From the NCBI RefSeq assembly GCF_041435355.1, contig NZ_CP108442.1:744001-808000 (forward strand): a stretch of DNA of 64,000 nt, read 5' to 3'. The notes under the pieces are model-generated. The model had not been told where the DNA came from. It saw only the letters and a list, made by a program, of their open reading frames with translations, and searched no databases. This document shows positions 31,151 through 40,043 of the stretch, piece after piece (position 1 is the first letter of the stretch; each line of letters opens with the position of its first letter). The stretch is from Streptomyces sp. NBC_01276 (GTDB lineage: Bacteria > Actinomycetota > Actinomycetes > Streptomycetales > Streptomycetaceae). The position numbers were made by a program, and so were the translations under genes.

Positions 31151-31838
31151 ATGACCCGGGTGCTGGTGGTGGAGGACGATCCCCAGCTCGTCCGTGCGCT
31201 CAAGATCAATCTTCAGGCGCGCAAATTCGAAGTCGAGGAGGCTCCCGACGGCAGCTCCGCCCTGCGGCTCGCAGCGGCCCGCAGACCCGACGTCATCGTC
31301 CTCGACCTCGGCCTGCCCGACATGGCCGGCATCGACGTCATCAAGGGGGTGCGGGGGTGGAGCCGGGTCCCGATCCTCGTCCTGTCCGCCCGGCACACCT
31401 CGGAGGACAAGATCCGGGCGCTGGACGCCGGTGCCGACGACTACGTCACCAAGCCCTTCAGCATGGACGAACTCCTGGCCCGGCTCCGCGCGGCCACCCG
31501 GCGGCAGGCGGATCCCGAGCAGCGGACCAGCGACATCACGCTGGTCACGACCGACGGGTTCACCCTGGACCTGCTCGCCAAGAAGGTCCGGCGCGGCGAC
31601 CTCACCGTACGGCTCACCCCGACGGAATGGCACCTGCTGGAGATCCTCGTCACCCACCCGGGTCACCTCGTCTCCCAGGGCCGGCTGCTGCTCGAAGTCT
31701 GGGGCCCGACCTACAGCGACAACACGAACTACCTGCGCGTCTACATGGCCCAGCTCCGGCGGAAGCTCGAAGCGGACCCTTCCCACCCCCCGGTACCTGA
31801 TCACGGAACCGGGCATGGGCTACCGCTTCGAACCCTGA
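31151..31838 (+). pseudogene. kdpE: KdpE response regulator, frameshifted near its C-terminus
   Basis: An OmpR-family regulator similar to KdpE: phospho-acceptor Asp52 (IVLDLGLPD), LSARHTSEDKIRALDAGADD, and a winged-helix domain (RLTPTEWHLLEILVTHPGHL, TNYLRVYMAQLRRKLE). At a six-C run (31786-31791) the frame shifts: the starting frame runs into unrelated Pro/Arg-rich sequence for over 200 codons, while the neighbouring frame gives the normal family ending YLITEPGMGYRFEP with TGA 31836-31838. One C fewer would restore it. The lost part is the wing of the DNA-binding domain. A homopolymer sequencing error cannot be excluded. No kdpD sensor gene is adjacent. Confidence 0.75.
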
Positions 31839-31948
31839 CCCACCCGGACCCGCCCGACCCACCCTGGACCGCGCGGCGCCGGCGGTGGCCTGACGATGGT
31901 CCTCACCCTGCCCGCCCGCAGGAAGCGGTCGTACGCCGCGCCCTGCCG

Positions 31949-32314
31949 TCAGCAGATCTCGCCCGGGGCTGCCGCGACGGCCCTCAGCAGGTCTCGCACC
32001 AAGTCGAAATCGATGTCCCCCGGCTTGCGGAACCGCAGACAGCCCTTGCCCATGTCCTGCCCGGCCAGCCGCTCCTCGAACGCCTCCCTCACATCGCTGC
32101 GCATGAGGTAGAAGGAGACGTACTGCTTCTGACTCGCGAAGGCGATCTCGGCGGCGCCCTCCCGCTCGTAGGCGGGCATTCCGTACGCCATGACCTCGTC
32201 GAACCCCTTGAGTTCGGCCCGGCACAACCGCCTCAGCCTGGTCAGGGCCTCCCTGCGCGCGTCCGGCACCTCGGCCAGGTATCCGTCGACGTCGCCCGCT
32301 CCGCTCCGCACCAT
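31949..32314 (-). CDS. DUF1801 family protein
   Basis: A 121-residue small cytoplasmic protein of the DUF1801/YdhG-like family, identified by YLAEVPDARREALTRLRRL, the DEVMAYGMPAYER stretch, the YVSFYLMR strand and KGCLRFRKPGDID. Some relatives are annotated as iron chaperones; the evidence is thin. It lies convergent to kdpE with a 110-nt gap and is separated by 9 nt from a small minus-strand frame behind an amino-acid permease, so it might be co-transcribed with it. Confidence 0.82.
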   Translation of the reverse strand: MVRSGAGDVDGYLAEVPDARREALTRLRRLCRAELKGFDEVMAYGMPAYEREGAAEIAFASQKQYVSFYLMRSDVREAFEERLAGQDMGKGCLRFRKPGDIDFDLVRDLLRAVAAAPGEIC

Positions 32315-32323
32315 GCGGTGAGC

Positions 32324-32425
32324 CTAGTCCAGCCTCCCGGTGCCGGTCCCTTCGAACACGGCCCGGGGCGGGTCGGGCGCGGGCGGAGCGTCCGGGGCGG
32401 GCTCGGCCGGCTCCGTCACCGCCAT
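32324..32425 (-). CDS. Possible 33-residue Pro/Glu-rich peptide coupled to permease
   Basis: ATG 32425 overlaps the end of the APC permease gene by 10 nt and has GGAGG about 8 nt upstream, inside that gene. The 33-codon frame encodes an acidic, Pro/Ala-rich peptide with no membrane segment, ending at TAG 32324-32326, 9 nt before the DUF1801 gene. The ribosome binding site and coupling are the only support; it could be chance in high-GC DNA. Confidence 0.3.
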   Translation of the reverse strand: MAVTEPAEPAPDAPPAPDPPRAVFEGTGTGRLD

Positions 32426-33825
32426 GGCGGGACCTCCGCCGGCGGCGCCATGTGCCGGCGTTGCGCGCGGTAGACCGGCAGGCCGCACAACAGGGCCGCC
32501 GCGGCCAGCAGGAAAGGGGCCCAGTAGCCCCACGAGGTGCGGCTGGTGTCGCGCGAGTACCAGATGAAGAGGATCGAGAACGCCAGCGAGACCACCGCGA
32601 TCACCATGTCGCGGGCGAACCGGGCACCCTGCGCGTGCCGCCGGTCCGCCAGCCTCCACTTGATCTGCGCTCCGGCGGAGAGCGCGTACGGGAGGGCGGC
32701 CGTGATGCCCGTCATCAGCACCAGCGTGGTGAACACCGAGGTGCCGCCGGACCCGGAGTAGTTCACGATCACCGCGACCGACGCGAGCACGGTCGAGGCG
32801 ACCACCCCGAATGCCGGCACGCCCTTGGCGGACAGCTGCTGGAACCGCGCCGGCAGCAGCCCGTCGTGCGCCGCCGCGAGCGGCATCTCCGCGCAGATCA
32901 TCGTCCAGCCGTTCAGCGCGCCGAGCCCGGAGATGATCACGGCGACGGCCATGACGTTCCCGGCCCAGGTCCCGCCGAAGATCACGTTCGCGGCGTCCGA
33001 GAACGGCGCGGTGGAGTCCTTCAGCCGCGCGGCCGGCAGGATCCCGAACACCGCGACCAGGGAGAGCATGTACACCACGGCCGTCGCCAGCGTCCCGGTC
33101 ACGGTGGAGCGCGGGATGTTGCGATCCGGATCGCGCACCTTGCCCGCGGCCACCGCGACCGTCTCCACCCCGAGGTAGCTGAACAGGCCGATCGCCATGC
33201 CGCCGCCGATGGCCGCGACGGTGCTCTCGCCGCTGATGTTCGCCGGGCTGTAGTTCGCCCCGTCCACGAAGAACAGTCCGACGGTCGCCATGAAGGCCAG
33301 CGCCGCGAACTTCAGCACCGTGGTGACCACCTGCACGAGGCCCATCTGCCGCACCCCGACGAGGTTCACCAACGCGGACAGCCACAGCGCGGCCAGCACC
33401 AACAGGACCGAGAGGAAACGGTTGTGCCCCTTGTTCAGAAACACTTCGACGTACAGCACCCAGCCGACCGCGATCGCCGCGTTGCCCGCCCACGCGGTGA
33501 TCCAGTACGACCACGCGCTGAAGAACCCGAGCGTGTTGCCGTACGCGGTGCGCGCGTACGCGTAGGGGCCGCCGTCCGCGGGCAGCCGCCGCGAAAGCGC
33601 GGCGAACAGAAGCGCGAGCGCCAGCGCGCCGATGGTCGTCAGCCCCATCGAGTACAGGCTGATCGGCCCGTAAGTGGCCAGCGAGGTCGGCAGGTTGAAG
33701 ACTCCGACACCGATGATCGTGCCGATGATCAGCGCGGTGGCGCCCCGCAGCCCGAAACTGCGCTGAGCCGGGCCGGCGGGCCGCGGCGATCCAGTGCCGT
33801 CGTCCGACGCGTTCGGAGCCGCCAT
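32416..33825 (-). CDS. APC family amino-acid permease
   Basis: A 469-residue membrane transporter with about 12 hydrophobic helices. The N-terminal consensus ALIIGTIIGVGVFNLP (about 30-45) and ADGGPYAYARTAYG are typical of the basic amino-acid/polyamine antiporter branch (arginine/ornithine-like), as is LGALNGWTMICAEMPLAAA in the middle. The substrate is not determined by the sequence alone. No binding protein or ATPase is nearby. The gene is on the minus strand, with the small Pro/Glu-rich frame and the DUF1801 gene downstream. Confidence 0.87.
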   Translation of the reverse strand: MAAPNASDDGTGSPRPAGPAQRSFGLRGATALIIGTIIGVGVFNLPTSLATYGPISLYSMGLTTIGALALALLFAALSRRLPADGGPYAYARTAYGNTLGFFSAWSYWITAWAGNAAIAVGWVLYVEVFLNKGHNRFLSVLLVLAALWLSALVNLVGVRQMGLVQVVTTVLKFAALAFMATVGLFFVDGANYSPANISGESTVAAIGGGMAIGLFSYLGVETVAVAAGKVRDPDRNIPRSTVTGTLATAVVYMLSLVAVFGILPAARLKDSTAPFSDAANVIFGGTWAGNVMAVAVIISGLGALNGWTMICAEMPLAAAHDGLLPARFQQLSAKGVPAFGVVASTVLASVAVIVNYSGSGGTSVFTTLVLMTGITAALPYALSAGAQIKWRLADRRHAQGARFARDMVIAVVSLAFSILFIWYSRDTSRTSWGYWAPFLLAAAALLCGLPVYRAQRRHMAPPAEVPPWR

Positions 33826-34151
33826 GGCTCCCTCCCGTCGCTCCGAGGACGTCGGGCCGCCTCGACACGGGCGATCCAGGCCATGCGCCGAGCCTCAGCG
33901 CGCCACGCGTGCCGCGCAACAGCAGGAGGAGGGGGCGTGGCCCGCCCGGGTGAACCCGTACGGCATACGGATGAGCCGCCCGAACCGGCCAGGAGCGTTT
34001 CACAGCCCAGGTGATCTTGGAGTTTGGCGGCGCTCAGCGGGGGGCGGCGGGTGCAGAGCGCGGAGATGCCCGCCGCCCGCCTGCCGGCCGTGATGCTTGC
34101 GGACGCCGGACCATCGCCCGGCTGCGGGTCTCTGACGAGGCGGCCTGTGTC
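33826..34151. other. Gene-free stretch beside the permease
   Basis: About 325 nt upstream of the permease gene and downstream of the minus-strand gene at 34152. No convincing coding frame, palindrome or terminator was found. It should carry the permease promoter. Confidence 0.4.
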
Positions 34152-34850
34152 TTATCGACGCTGGCGGCCCTGGAAGGCAACCGCGGACAGGTCAGCAGCC
34201 AGTTCGACCGCCTGGTAGCCGTAGGTATCCGCCGCGTCGACCCGCAGCATGAGGCAGAACCGATCGACCGATGCGACCGTCTTCGACAGACGCCGGTAGT
34301 CGCGCTTGAGGAGGTACACAGCCGCCTGGTTCGCGATCGACGACTGCCCCATGATGACCAGGACCGGCTGTGTGGACTGCGGAGGGGTGAACTTCGCGAC
34401 CAGAGCATGGTCCCTCCGCCCCTGCTCGTGCACGAACCGCTGCTCTCCGACCGTGAAGTCACCAGCCGGGTTGACCTTCACACCCGGCAGGTGCGAGGCC
34501 ACGTACTCGACGTTGCGCTGGTTCGACCCCAGTCCGCCGACGCTGAGCTCGGTGCGATCCCCGTTGAGTTCACGCGCGTCAGCCGCGACAAGGGAGAACG
34601 GACACCCGGCCTCCTCGGCGAGCATCGCAAGCTCGATGATCGCGTACACGTCGCTGTGGTCGGTGACAGCGGGCATTTGCCAGTGACTGTTCAGGATGAT
34701 GACGCACGGCACGCCGGGCTGCAGACCGAGAAAAGCCTGCTTCTGATGCAGGAGGCGGGTCGTGCTCGCCCTTTTCCAAGCCCATACGGATCCGCCGCTG
34801 ACAATGCTCGTGACGAGCCCGATCACGATGTTCAGCACTGCATCCGACAC
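34152..34850 (-). CDS. Membrane-anchored protein of unknown function
   Basis: A 232-residue protein not recognised. One N-terminal helix (LNIVIGLVTSIVSGG and onward) is followed by a basic segment, then a mostly soluble domain with alternating hydrophobic strands and helices (PCVIILNSHW, AIIELAMLAEEAG, PVLVIMGQSS), suggesting an alpha/beta Rossmann-like fold facing the cytoplasm. GTG 34850 was chosen for the GGGGGG stretch ahead of it; GTG 34880 would add 10 residues. Its GC content is lower than that of most of the window. It lies next to a transposase remnant and an AT-richer gene, so horizontal acquisition is possible. Confidence 0.6.
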   Translation of the reverse strand: MSDAVLNIVIGLVTSIVSGGSVWAWKRASTTRLLHQKQAFLGLQPGVPCVIILNSHWQMPAVTDHSDVYAIIELAMLAEEAGCPFSLVAADARELNGDRTELSVGGLGSNQRNVEYVASHLPGVKVNPAGDFTVGEQRFVHEQGRRDHALVAKFTPPQSTQPVLVIMGQSSIANQAAVYLLKRDYRRLSKTVASVDRFCLMLRVDAADTYGYQAVELAADLSAVAFQGRQRR

Positions 34851-35040
34851 GAACGCCCCCCAGCCTCGTCGTGATGGCACGATCAGATCAGCGGCTCAGC
34901 TTACTGATCGACTGCCCGGCGCGGCGGGCGAAGGGCGCTATCGGTCAGGGCGGTTGGCAGGCCCGTTGCACGGCAGGGCGATCGGACGGGCGGAGCGGCT
35001 GCGAAGCCCGGCCGATCCGCGGCGGCGGCGCGGAAGGCGT

Positions 35041-35392
35041 CAACCCGTTGGTGAGCGTCGCGCTGATCGCCGCGTCGGCAGTCCGACCCCGCCGGAACGG
35101 ACACCGTGGCGGTGGACGGCAAGAGCGCACGCGGCTCCCGCACAGGCGATATGCCGGCCGCCCATCTGCTGGCCGCGATGACCGGCGACGGCCAGACCGT
35201 CACCCGCCCTACGACCCGGCCGGCATCACCCTCACCGCGGACGCCCTGCACACCCAGCGCGACCACGCGCACTTCCTGGTCGAAGAGAAGAAGGCCCACC
35301 ACCCGCTCGTGGTCAAGACCAACCCGCCCGAACTCCTCCGCCGGCTGCGGTCACCGCCGTGGAAGGACGTCATCGCCCACCGCTGCGGTTGA
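35041..35392 (+). pseudogene. Decayed ISAs1-type transposase
   Basis: Fragments of a DDE transposase lie in different frames. NPLVSVALIAASAV (about 35044-35088) resembles the N-terminal HPL..ILA.AAAV block of ISAs1 transposases. AVDGKSARGS and then HLLAAMTGDGQ (35106-35204) match the catalytic VDGK region. TADALHTQRDHAHFLVEEKK, followed by LVVKTNPPELLR (35208-35390), matches the second catalytic block. The intervening 100 or more residues of a full enzyme are missing and the frame changes between blocks, so it is dead. No terminal inverted repeats were identified. It marks past insertion at this junction. Confidence 0.75.
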
Positions 35393-35419
35393 TGCGGTGC
35401 GAGAGGCGAAAGAGCGAGG

Positions 35420-35962
35420 TCAAGCCTCCGTGGACCCTTCGGGGCTGTCCTTGCTTTCGGCTATCACCTTGCCGCCGACAAAAGCCACACCCAGGGCGGC
35501 TACCGCACCGACGCCAACCACCACCTTCTTGAGCATCCCGTCCAGGAACCGCTTGTTCTCGCTGTCCTTCTCGAACTCCATCCTCCCGGTCTCCTGGATC
35601 CGCTCGATGATGTATTTCCTCTCCTCCCAGCCCAGGTCACCCCTGTCGAGTTCGCGCTTGAGGATTTCCCTTATTTCCTGGCAGGCCCGATGGAAATACT
35701 TCTGGCTCTTCTTGTTGGCCGAGAGCGTGGACTCGTGCGCCTTCTCCATCACGCCCACGATGCCCATGGCGAAATCCTTGAACACGGGGAACTGTTCGAC
35801 GATTTTCAGAGCCACTTCGGTGTCCATGTCAGGCATCATGGCTGCGAACCTGATCATCTTCTCCTTGGAAAGGTTCCTCCAGGAGTCGATTCCCAGCGCC
35901 TGCTTGACATCGTCTTCGTTCTTGTATCGCATGCTGTGGTTCCGTCCGCCGTCCTGTGTCAT
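35420..35962 (-). CDS. Lower-GC hypothetical protein with C-terminal membrane anchor
   Basis: A 180-residue protein not recognised. It is highly charged and mostly helical (KQALGIDSWRNLSKEKMIRF, EIREILKRELDRGDLGWEER), with a single C-terminal hydrophobic helix (VVVGVGAVAALGVAFVGG, about 149-166) and an acidic end, the layout of a tail-anchored cytoplasmic protein. ATG 35962 follows GGGTTTGGGGAAA; ATG 35932 is an alternative. The gene is clearly less GC-rich than its surroundings and uses Lys, Ile and AAG/AAA-type codons unusual in this window. It lies beside a transposase remnant, so recent transfer is likely. Confidence 0.65.
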   Translation of the reverse strand: MTQDGGRNHSMRYKNEDDVKQALGIDSWRNLSKEKMIRFAAMMPDMDTEVALKIVEQFPVFKDFAMGIVGVMEKAHESTLSANKKSQKYFHRACQEIREILKRELDRGDLGWEERKYIIERIQETGRMEFEKDSENKRFLDGMLKKVVVGVGAVAALGVAFVGGKVIAESKDSPEGSTEA

Positions 35963-36211
35963 TTTCCCCAAACCCTTACGACGACCCCTGAAGGCCGGCG
36001 GCCCAGCCCGGCGGCGCATTCCCGTCTGGGTCCCCCCGGCGTCCGCCCGCTCGGATGCGGCCCGGGCGGACCGCCACCCCGCGATCTCCCCCACCACCAG
36101 ACGAGGATGAGCTCCTCGACGCAATGGCACAGGAGTTGATCACCGGGTGTCAGGCTCGGTCGACTTCCCCCCTCGGCGTGGGAGGCGAACGACCCAACCT
36201 GCCGGGCCACT

Positions 36212-37208
36212 TCATCGCATGGCGCAGAGCGTAACCCCCTCGTTCCGGTTCGAGTCCTGCCACGTCACGGATTCGGTGCCGGGCGACGTGCGACGTGCGA
36301 CACTGCGGCGGCCGCTGGGCGCACGACGGTCGTCCAGTGGTCCAGGACCGAGGGACCCCCGCCGGCACGAGACGCGTCCGACCCGCAGCGGGTCGTCCCG
36401 TTCCACGCCTGCCGGCAGTCCGCCGACTGCCGGCAGGCGGGTCCGGTGTGGCGGGAAGGCGAGCCCGGCCCAGAGTGCGGCATCCATGGGTACCGGCACC
36501 GCCCGGCACCCGGCTGCCACATGTCTCCGGTCTGCGGACGGACCGGCACCAGCACCAGGTCAGCGACCGGCTCGCCGAACCCCGGTCCTGCCAGGTCCAG
36601 CCGCTTCGCGCCTTCCCCGGCGGGCAGCAGCGCACCAAGTGCCCGGCCGAGGAGCTCCACGACCGGTCCGGGCGCCACCTCGACGGGCGCGCCCCCGGCG
36701 GCCACCACCACCCGGGCAGCTCCGCCCGGTCCATGACCGGCCGCTCCGGCGGGCCGAGCAGCCGCACCACCGCCTGCGGGACGAGCCGGACGACCTGCCA
36801 GCATCCGCAGTCGTCCATCCTCGTTCCGACCGGCAGGTCGCAGCCCAGGCAGGCGAGGTTCGGCCCGTCCCTCCCGTCGATCCCCATGCAGTAGCCCCCC
36901 GCCCGCTCAAGGATCAGCCTGGTGCCGCGCATGTCGCCGGGCGCGAGGAGGACGGTGCCCGACGGCCCCTCGGACAGTGCACCGAACGGCGCGAAGCGCC
37001 CCAGCTCCGCCGCCTCGCGCGCCCCGACCTCGTCCCACTGCCGCCACGGCGGCCCGTACGGCGCGGGGTCGACGGCGTAGGACCCAGCCTCCATCAGTGG
37101 CGGGTGCAGCTCCTCCCAGTGGGTGTCGGCCAGGTGGATCGGCAACGCCACCTCCGACACCGCCTCCGTCAGGACCGCACCGCAGCCCGCACACCCGAAA
37201 ACCGCCAA
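36212..37208 (-). pseudogene. Frameshifted gene of a Streptomyces zinc-ribbon-like protein
   Basis: Three frames must be joined to read one protein. The N-terminal frame starts at TTG 37208 (GGGAGGG upstream) with VFGCAGCGAVLTEAV, and continues through APGDMRGTRLILERAGGYC and DGRDGPNLACLGC to about 36700. A second frame carries PVVELLGRALGALLPAGEG, and a third carries DAALWAGLAFPPHRTRLP and GVERDDPLR. Cys pairs suggest metal binding. I know this pattern as an uncharacterised Streptomyces family, but the function is unknown. At least two frameshifts make it non-functional unless the sequence is in error. Confidence 0.65.
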
Positions 37209-37538
37209 GCCGTCCCTCCCGCCGTCGAAGCCTCTGCATCCCACCAAGCAGGCGGACCTGGGAGCTCTCACCGATCTTGTAGCAGGTCACGTCATCGACT
37301 GGCCAGCCTCGTCCTCGCCGGCCAGACGGCCCCCTGGAGGTCACGCCGGCGTGGCCGTTCTCGCGCCACTGGCGCCGACGCTGTCCGGCGAACAGACCGA
37401 CATCACCCCATCAAGTTCAGCAGTAGCAGGTCGGAGGCTGCCCCGTGCGAGAACCGTGCTGATCACGCCGAGCACGGTCACGCCGTGCCAGCCTGACCCC
37501 AACTCCGGCATACCGACGCACCAACGAAGAGAGGTCGG
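37209..37538. other. Gap upstream of the unknown gene at 37539
   Basis: A 330-nt stretch between the start of the frameshifted gene and a divergent unknown gene. It must contain both promoters, but none is convincing. GAAGAGAGG just before 37539 is a ribosome binding site. No hairpin or small gene is evident. Confidence 0.4.
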
Positions 37539-38492
37539 ATGGCAGCCCGTCACGAGGTCGGTCGATACCTCTACTGGTCAGATCGAGCAGTCCGGCAAGT
37601 CGCCGAGGAGAACGGCATCGAGCTCACGGGACGGCGAGCCTGGACCTTCGGCCTCTCACTCATCGGCCTCCAAGGAGGCATCGGGCCCCGGCAGCGCGTG
37701 ACGCGGAACCGGCTGGAGGAGGCGCGCCGGCTTGAGCGTCACCTCGGGTCCGCGGCCACGGAGAGCCTTGACCTGGAACCTCCGGCCTCCTACGTCAAAG
37801 GTGTCGGCAAGGTCGAGTTCGCCGAGTTCGCCGCGTGGCACACACGGGGAGCCGCAGTCATGCACGTTCAGCTTCGAAACGTGCACGGCCGGAGGGTCGA
37901 CCTCTGTCTGTTCGGAAGCAAGGACAACGTACGCGGCTTCGGTCCGAGCGACGGCTTCGTCGACGGCTGGACGTCCTCGGCGGCGCCGGCGGTCGAGGAG
38001 CTGTTGCGCACCAGGGGCAGGCGGAACACGTCCCAGTGGGACGACCCGCAGTCCCGGTCCGTGGAGGCATTGGAGATCGCTCTCGACCAGGGGTTCTCCA
38101 GCACCACCGAGCACAGGGGACACCCCGAGACCCGCGGGTTCACCATGGGGCACGGGGGCCACTGCGAGTTCGTCGCCGAGATCTACACCGACGTCGTACT
38201 CGACCCCACGCGGTGGAACCTCGACGGCGAGTCGGCCGGTGCCGAACGCATCATGGTCGGAAGGCCGCTGTGGATCCGGACGATGACCCCCGACGCGGTC
38301 GTCCGGTACACCGATCTGCGCAACGGACCTGGCTGGGCCCGCCGACGCAGGCTGCGGCCGTTGCGCTCCCTGAGCAGGCGGCCACAGACCGGGATCACTG
38401 TGCCGGAAGTCGCGTCAGTGGAGCTTGGGACAACGGAAGCCGGCTCGCTCAATCCAACTCGGCGGCGGAGGTTCTCCCGGGCCCAGGACTGA
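37539..38492 (+). CDS. Unknown protein, possibly DUF7019-like
   Basis: A 317-residue cytoplasmic protein. The start VGRYLYWSDRAVRQVAEE and, near residue 125, LCLFGSKDNVRGFG recall an uncharacterised actinobacterial family (DUF7019-like) whose members begin with a YLY-SD strand and share a CLFGS-N-GY block; this assignment is tentative. The middle contains SSTTEHRGHPETRG and FVAEIYTDVVLDPTRW. The C-terminal 70 residues are Arg-rich and probably disordered. ATG 37539 has GAGAGG about 7 nt upstream. It is flanked by a pseudogene and a gene-free stretch. Confidence 0.6.
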   Translation: MAARHEVGRYLYWSDRAVRQVAEENGIELTGRRAWTFGLSLIGLQGGIGPRQRVTRNRLEEARRLERHLGSAATESLDLEPPASYVKGVGKVEFAEFAAWHTRGAAVMHVQLRNVHGRRVDLCLFGSKDNVRGFGPSDGFVDGWTSSAAPAVEELLRTRGRRNTSQWDDPQSRSVEALEIALDQGFSSTTEHRGHPETRGFTMGHGGHCEFVAEIYTDVVLDPTRWNLDGESAGAERIMVGRPLWIRTMTPDAVVRYTDLRNGPGWARRRRLRPLRSLSRRPQTGITVPEVASVELGTTEAGSLNPTRRRRFSRAQD

Positions 38493-39179
38493 CGTCCACA
38501 GCCTGTCATCCACCCCACCGCATCCGTCCCGAGGGGGAACGACAGCAGGCAGCCTGCCCAGCTGACGGTCTTGGGCGGGACCGCGTCAGGCTGCCGGCGA
38601 GCGCTGCCATCGCAGCAGAACCGCTGTGGCGACAGCCAGGCCGCACAGGATCCAGCACGGAACCCGCCAGGGCGAAGTCGGCCCAGACGGGCCATCCGTC
38701 GCCGGATCCGGCGACCATGGGCCACAGGAGCAGGGTCAGGGACCGGACGGCGCAAGCGGCGCAGTCGGTGGACCGGGCTGCCGCCGTGGATCTTTCCTCG
38801 GACGGAGGGCGGCCGTATCTGCTCCTGGGCATCGACGGGGTCGACCTACCCGGCCACCTGTGCGGTCCTGCTGACCTTGCTGGCGGAGGTGGTCCCTTCG
38901 ATGCGATGCATGGCGGCCGACGGCGAACTGCTCGTTCACTGGAGACCGCCAGGGGCAGGCCGAGGCTCGCAGCAGAACGGCAACCCCATCGGCGTCGCCG
39001 GACCCACGGCGCCGGCGACACCTCCGGATGTCCCCCGCGATCTGTTCCCCGCACACACAGAGACCGAAGCCTCCGCGTAGCGGAAGAAGACCGGTCCTCT
39101 TCTCGAGCATGACGCTGTCGGCCGCGACGCGTCCATCAAATGAGTACGAGGGGTGTCCGCAGTCCGGAGGCCTGCCACC
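38493..39179. other. Gene-poor stretch with fragments
   Basis: About 690 nt with no intact gene that I can support. On the minus strand a hydrophobic segment (CWILCGLAVATAVLLRWQ) ends at TGA 38586-38588, but its frame has no start or ribosome binding site; a neighbouring frame holds LLLWPMVAG-type sequence, so a frameshifted small membrane protein may have been here. The rest looks like non-coding debris. Confidence 0.4.
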
Positions 39180-39818
39180 TCACTTGAGTTGGCAGTGGAC
39201 GTCCACGATGCCCTCCACGGAGTGGGTGAGGCGTGCGGCCAGGGGGATCAGGTCGCCGTCGCGGACCTCGCCGGTCAGGGTGGCGACCCCTTGGGTCACG
39301 GTGACCTTGACGGCTCCGCGGGAGAGGGGGAAGAGGTGGTCGACGACGGTGCGGCGGATCTCGGCGGCGAGTTCCTCGTCGGTGCGGAGGAAGACCTTGA
39401 GGAGGTCGGCGCGGCTGACGATGCCCTTGAGGGTGCCGTCGGCGTCGACGACCGGGAGGCGCTTGATGTGCCGGTCGGCCATGAGGCGGGCGGCCTGGGG
39501 AAGTGTGGAGTCGGGGTGGATCGTGACGGCCGGGGTGGTCATCATGTCCTCGGCGCGGGTGGAGCCGGCCTTGGCGGTGTCTCCGAGGCGGCGCATCTGC
39601 TCGACCAGGCCCGGGCGGTGCTCGTGGAACTCCTCCTTGGGCAGGAGATCGGCCTCGGAGACCACGCCGACGACGTGGCCCTCGCCCTCGATAACGGGTA
39701 GGGCGGTCACCTTCCAGCGCTCCATCGCGGTGGCGATGTCCTTGAAGCCGGTCGAAGGGGTGACGGCGATGACCTTGGTGGTCATGACATCGGCGACGGT
39801 ATAGGGGGTGGAGGTCAT
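39180..39818 (-). CDS. CBS-pair plus BON domain protein (copy 1)
   Basis: A 212-residue stress protein. Two CBS motifs (about residues 8-65 and 90-150) begin VADVMTTKVIAVTPSTGFKD and MMTTPAVTIHPDSTLPQA; each ends with the typical GVVSEADLL/GIVSRADLL. A BON domain follows (about 153-212, VTVTQGVATLTGEV, ending in a VEGIVDV strand). CBS pairs bind adenine nucleotides and BON domains bind membranes or ligands. Similar CBS proteins (for example Hrp1 of M. tuberculosis) are strongly induced by hypoxia through DosR. It starts 10 nt after a small cNMP-type frame and shares its promoter. Paralogues lie at 52235 and 53816. Confidence 0.9.
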   Translation of the reverse strand: MTSTPYTVADVMTTKVIAVTPSTGFKDIATAMERWKVTALPVIEGEGHVVGVVSEADLLPKEEFHEHRPGLVEQMRRLGDTAKAGSTRAEDMMTTPAVTIHPDSTLPQAARLMADRHIKRLPVVDADGTLKGIVSRADLLKVFLRTDEELAAEIRRTVVDHLFPLSRGAVKVTVTQGVATLTGEVRDGDLIPLAARLTHSVEGIVDVHCQLK

Positions 39819-39828
39819 GGCGAGGTCC

Positions 39829-39948
39829 TCAGCGTGCGTAGTTGAAGATGCGGGTGCCGGCCGGGAAGGTCACCTGGTGGGAGTGGGCGAGCAGGGCTTC
39901 GCGGGCTTGGGGTGCCATCGCTTCGAGGATGCTGTGCACGGTGCTCAT
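39829..39948 (-). pseudogene. 39-residue stub of a cyclic-nucleotide-binding protein
   Basis: ATG 39948 with GGAGG upstream opens a 39-codon frame ending at TGA 39829-39831. LAHSHQVTFPAGTRIF matches the beginning of a cNMP-binding domain, as in LAQEVDFAEGARLF of the intact gene at 61787, but the chain stops before the first beta-roll is complete. It retains a ribosome binding site and precedes a CBS-BON gene by 10 nt. It is probably a truncated gene kept for its promoter, though a functional short peptide cannot be excluded. Confidence 0.55.
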
Positions 39949-40003
39949 GGAGTGCCTCCAACCCTTCGCGTCCACCCTGCTCGGCGAGCCGCCGTGTCCG
40001 GGA

Positions 40004-40040
40004 GGGCCGCGCGGTGCACACCGTGGGGCCCGTCCGGCCC
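40004..40040 (-). promoter_or_regulatory. Paired DosR-type boxes ahead of the cNMP stub / CBS-BON unit
   Basis: GGGCCGCGCGGTGC (40004-40017, right arm decayed) and GGGCCCGTCCGGCCC (40026-40040) lie about 22 bp apart centre to centre, 55 nt ahead of the minus-strand start at 39948. They match the paired layout seen before the alcohol dehydrogenase gene. The first box is weak. Confidence 0.4.
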
Positions 40041-40043
40041 CGG

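Noticed and set aside
32324..34003. Long minus-strand frame covering the APC permease
   Set aside because: It is out of frame with the permease, whose membrane helices are clear; only its last 33 codons, with a ribosome binding site of their own, were kept as a low-confidence small gene.
36247..36257. GGTTCGAGTCC, resembling a tRNA T-arm and a possible attachment site
   Set aside because: The flanking bases do not form a T-stem, and no acceptor, D or anticodon arm is present on either side.
38506..39054. Minus-strand frame of 182 codons in the gene-poor stretch
   Set aside because: Composition is Arg/Pro/Ser-rich with no family match; only a short hydrophobic segment, split between frames, hints at a former gene.
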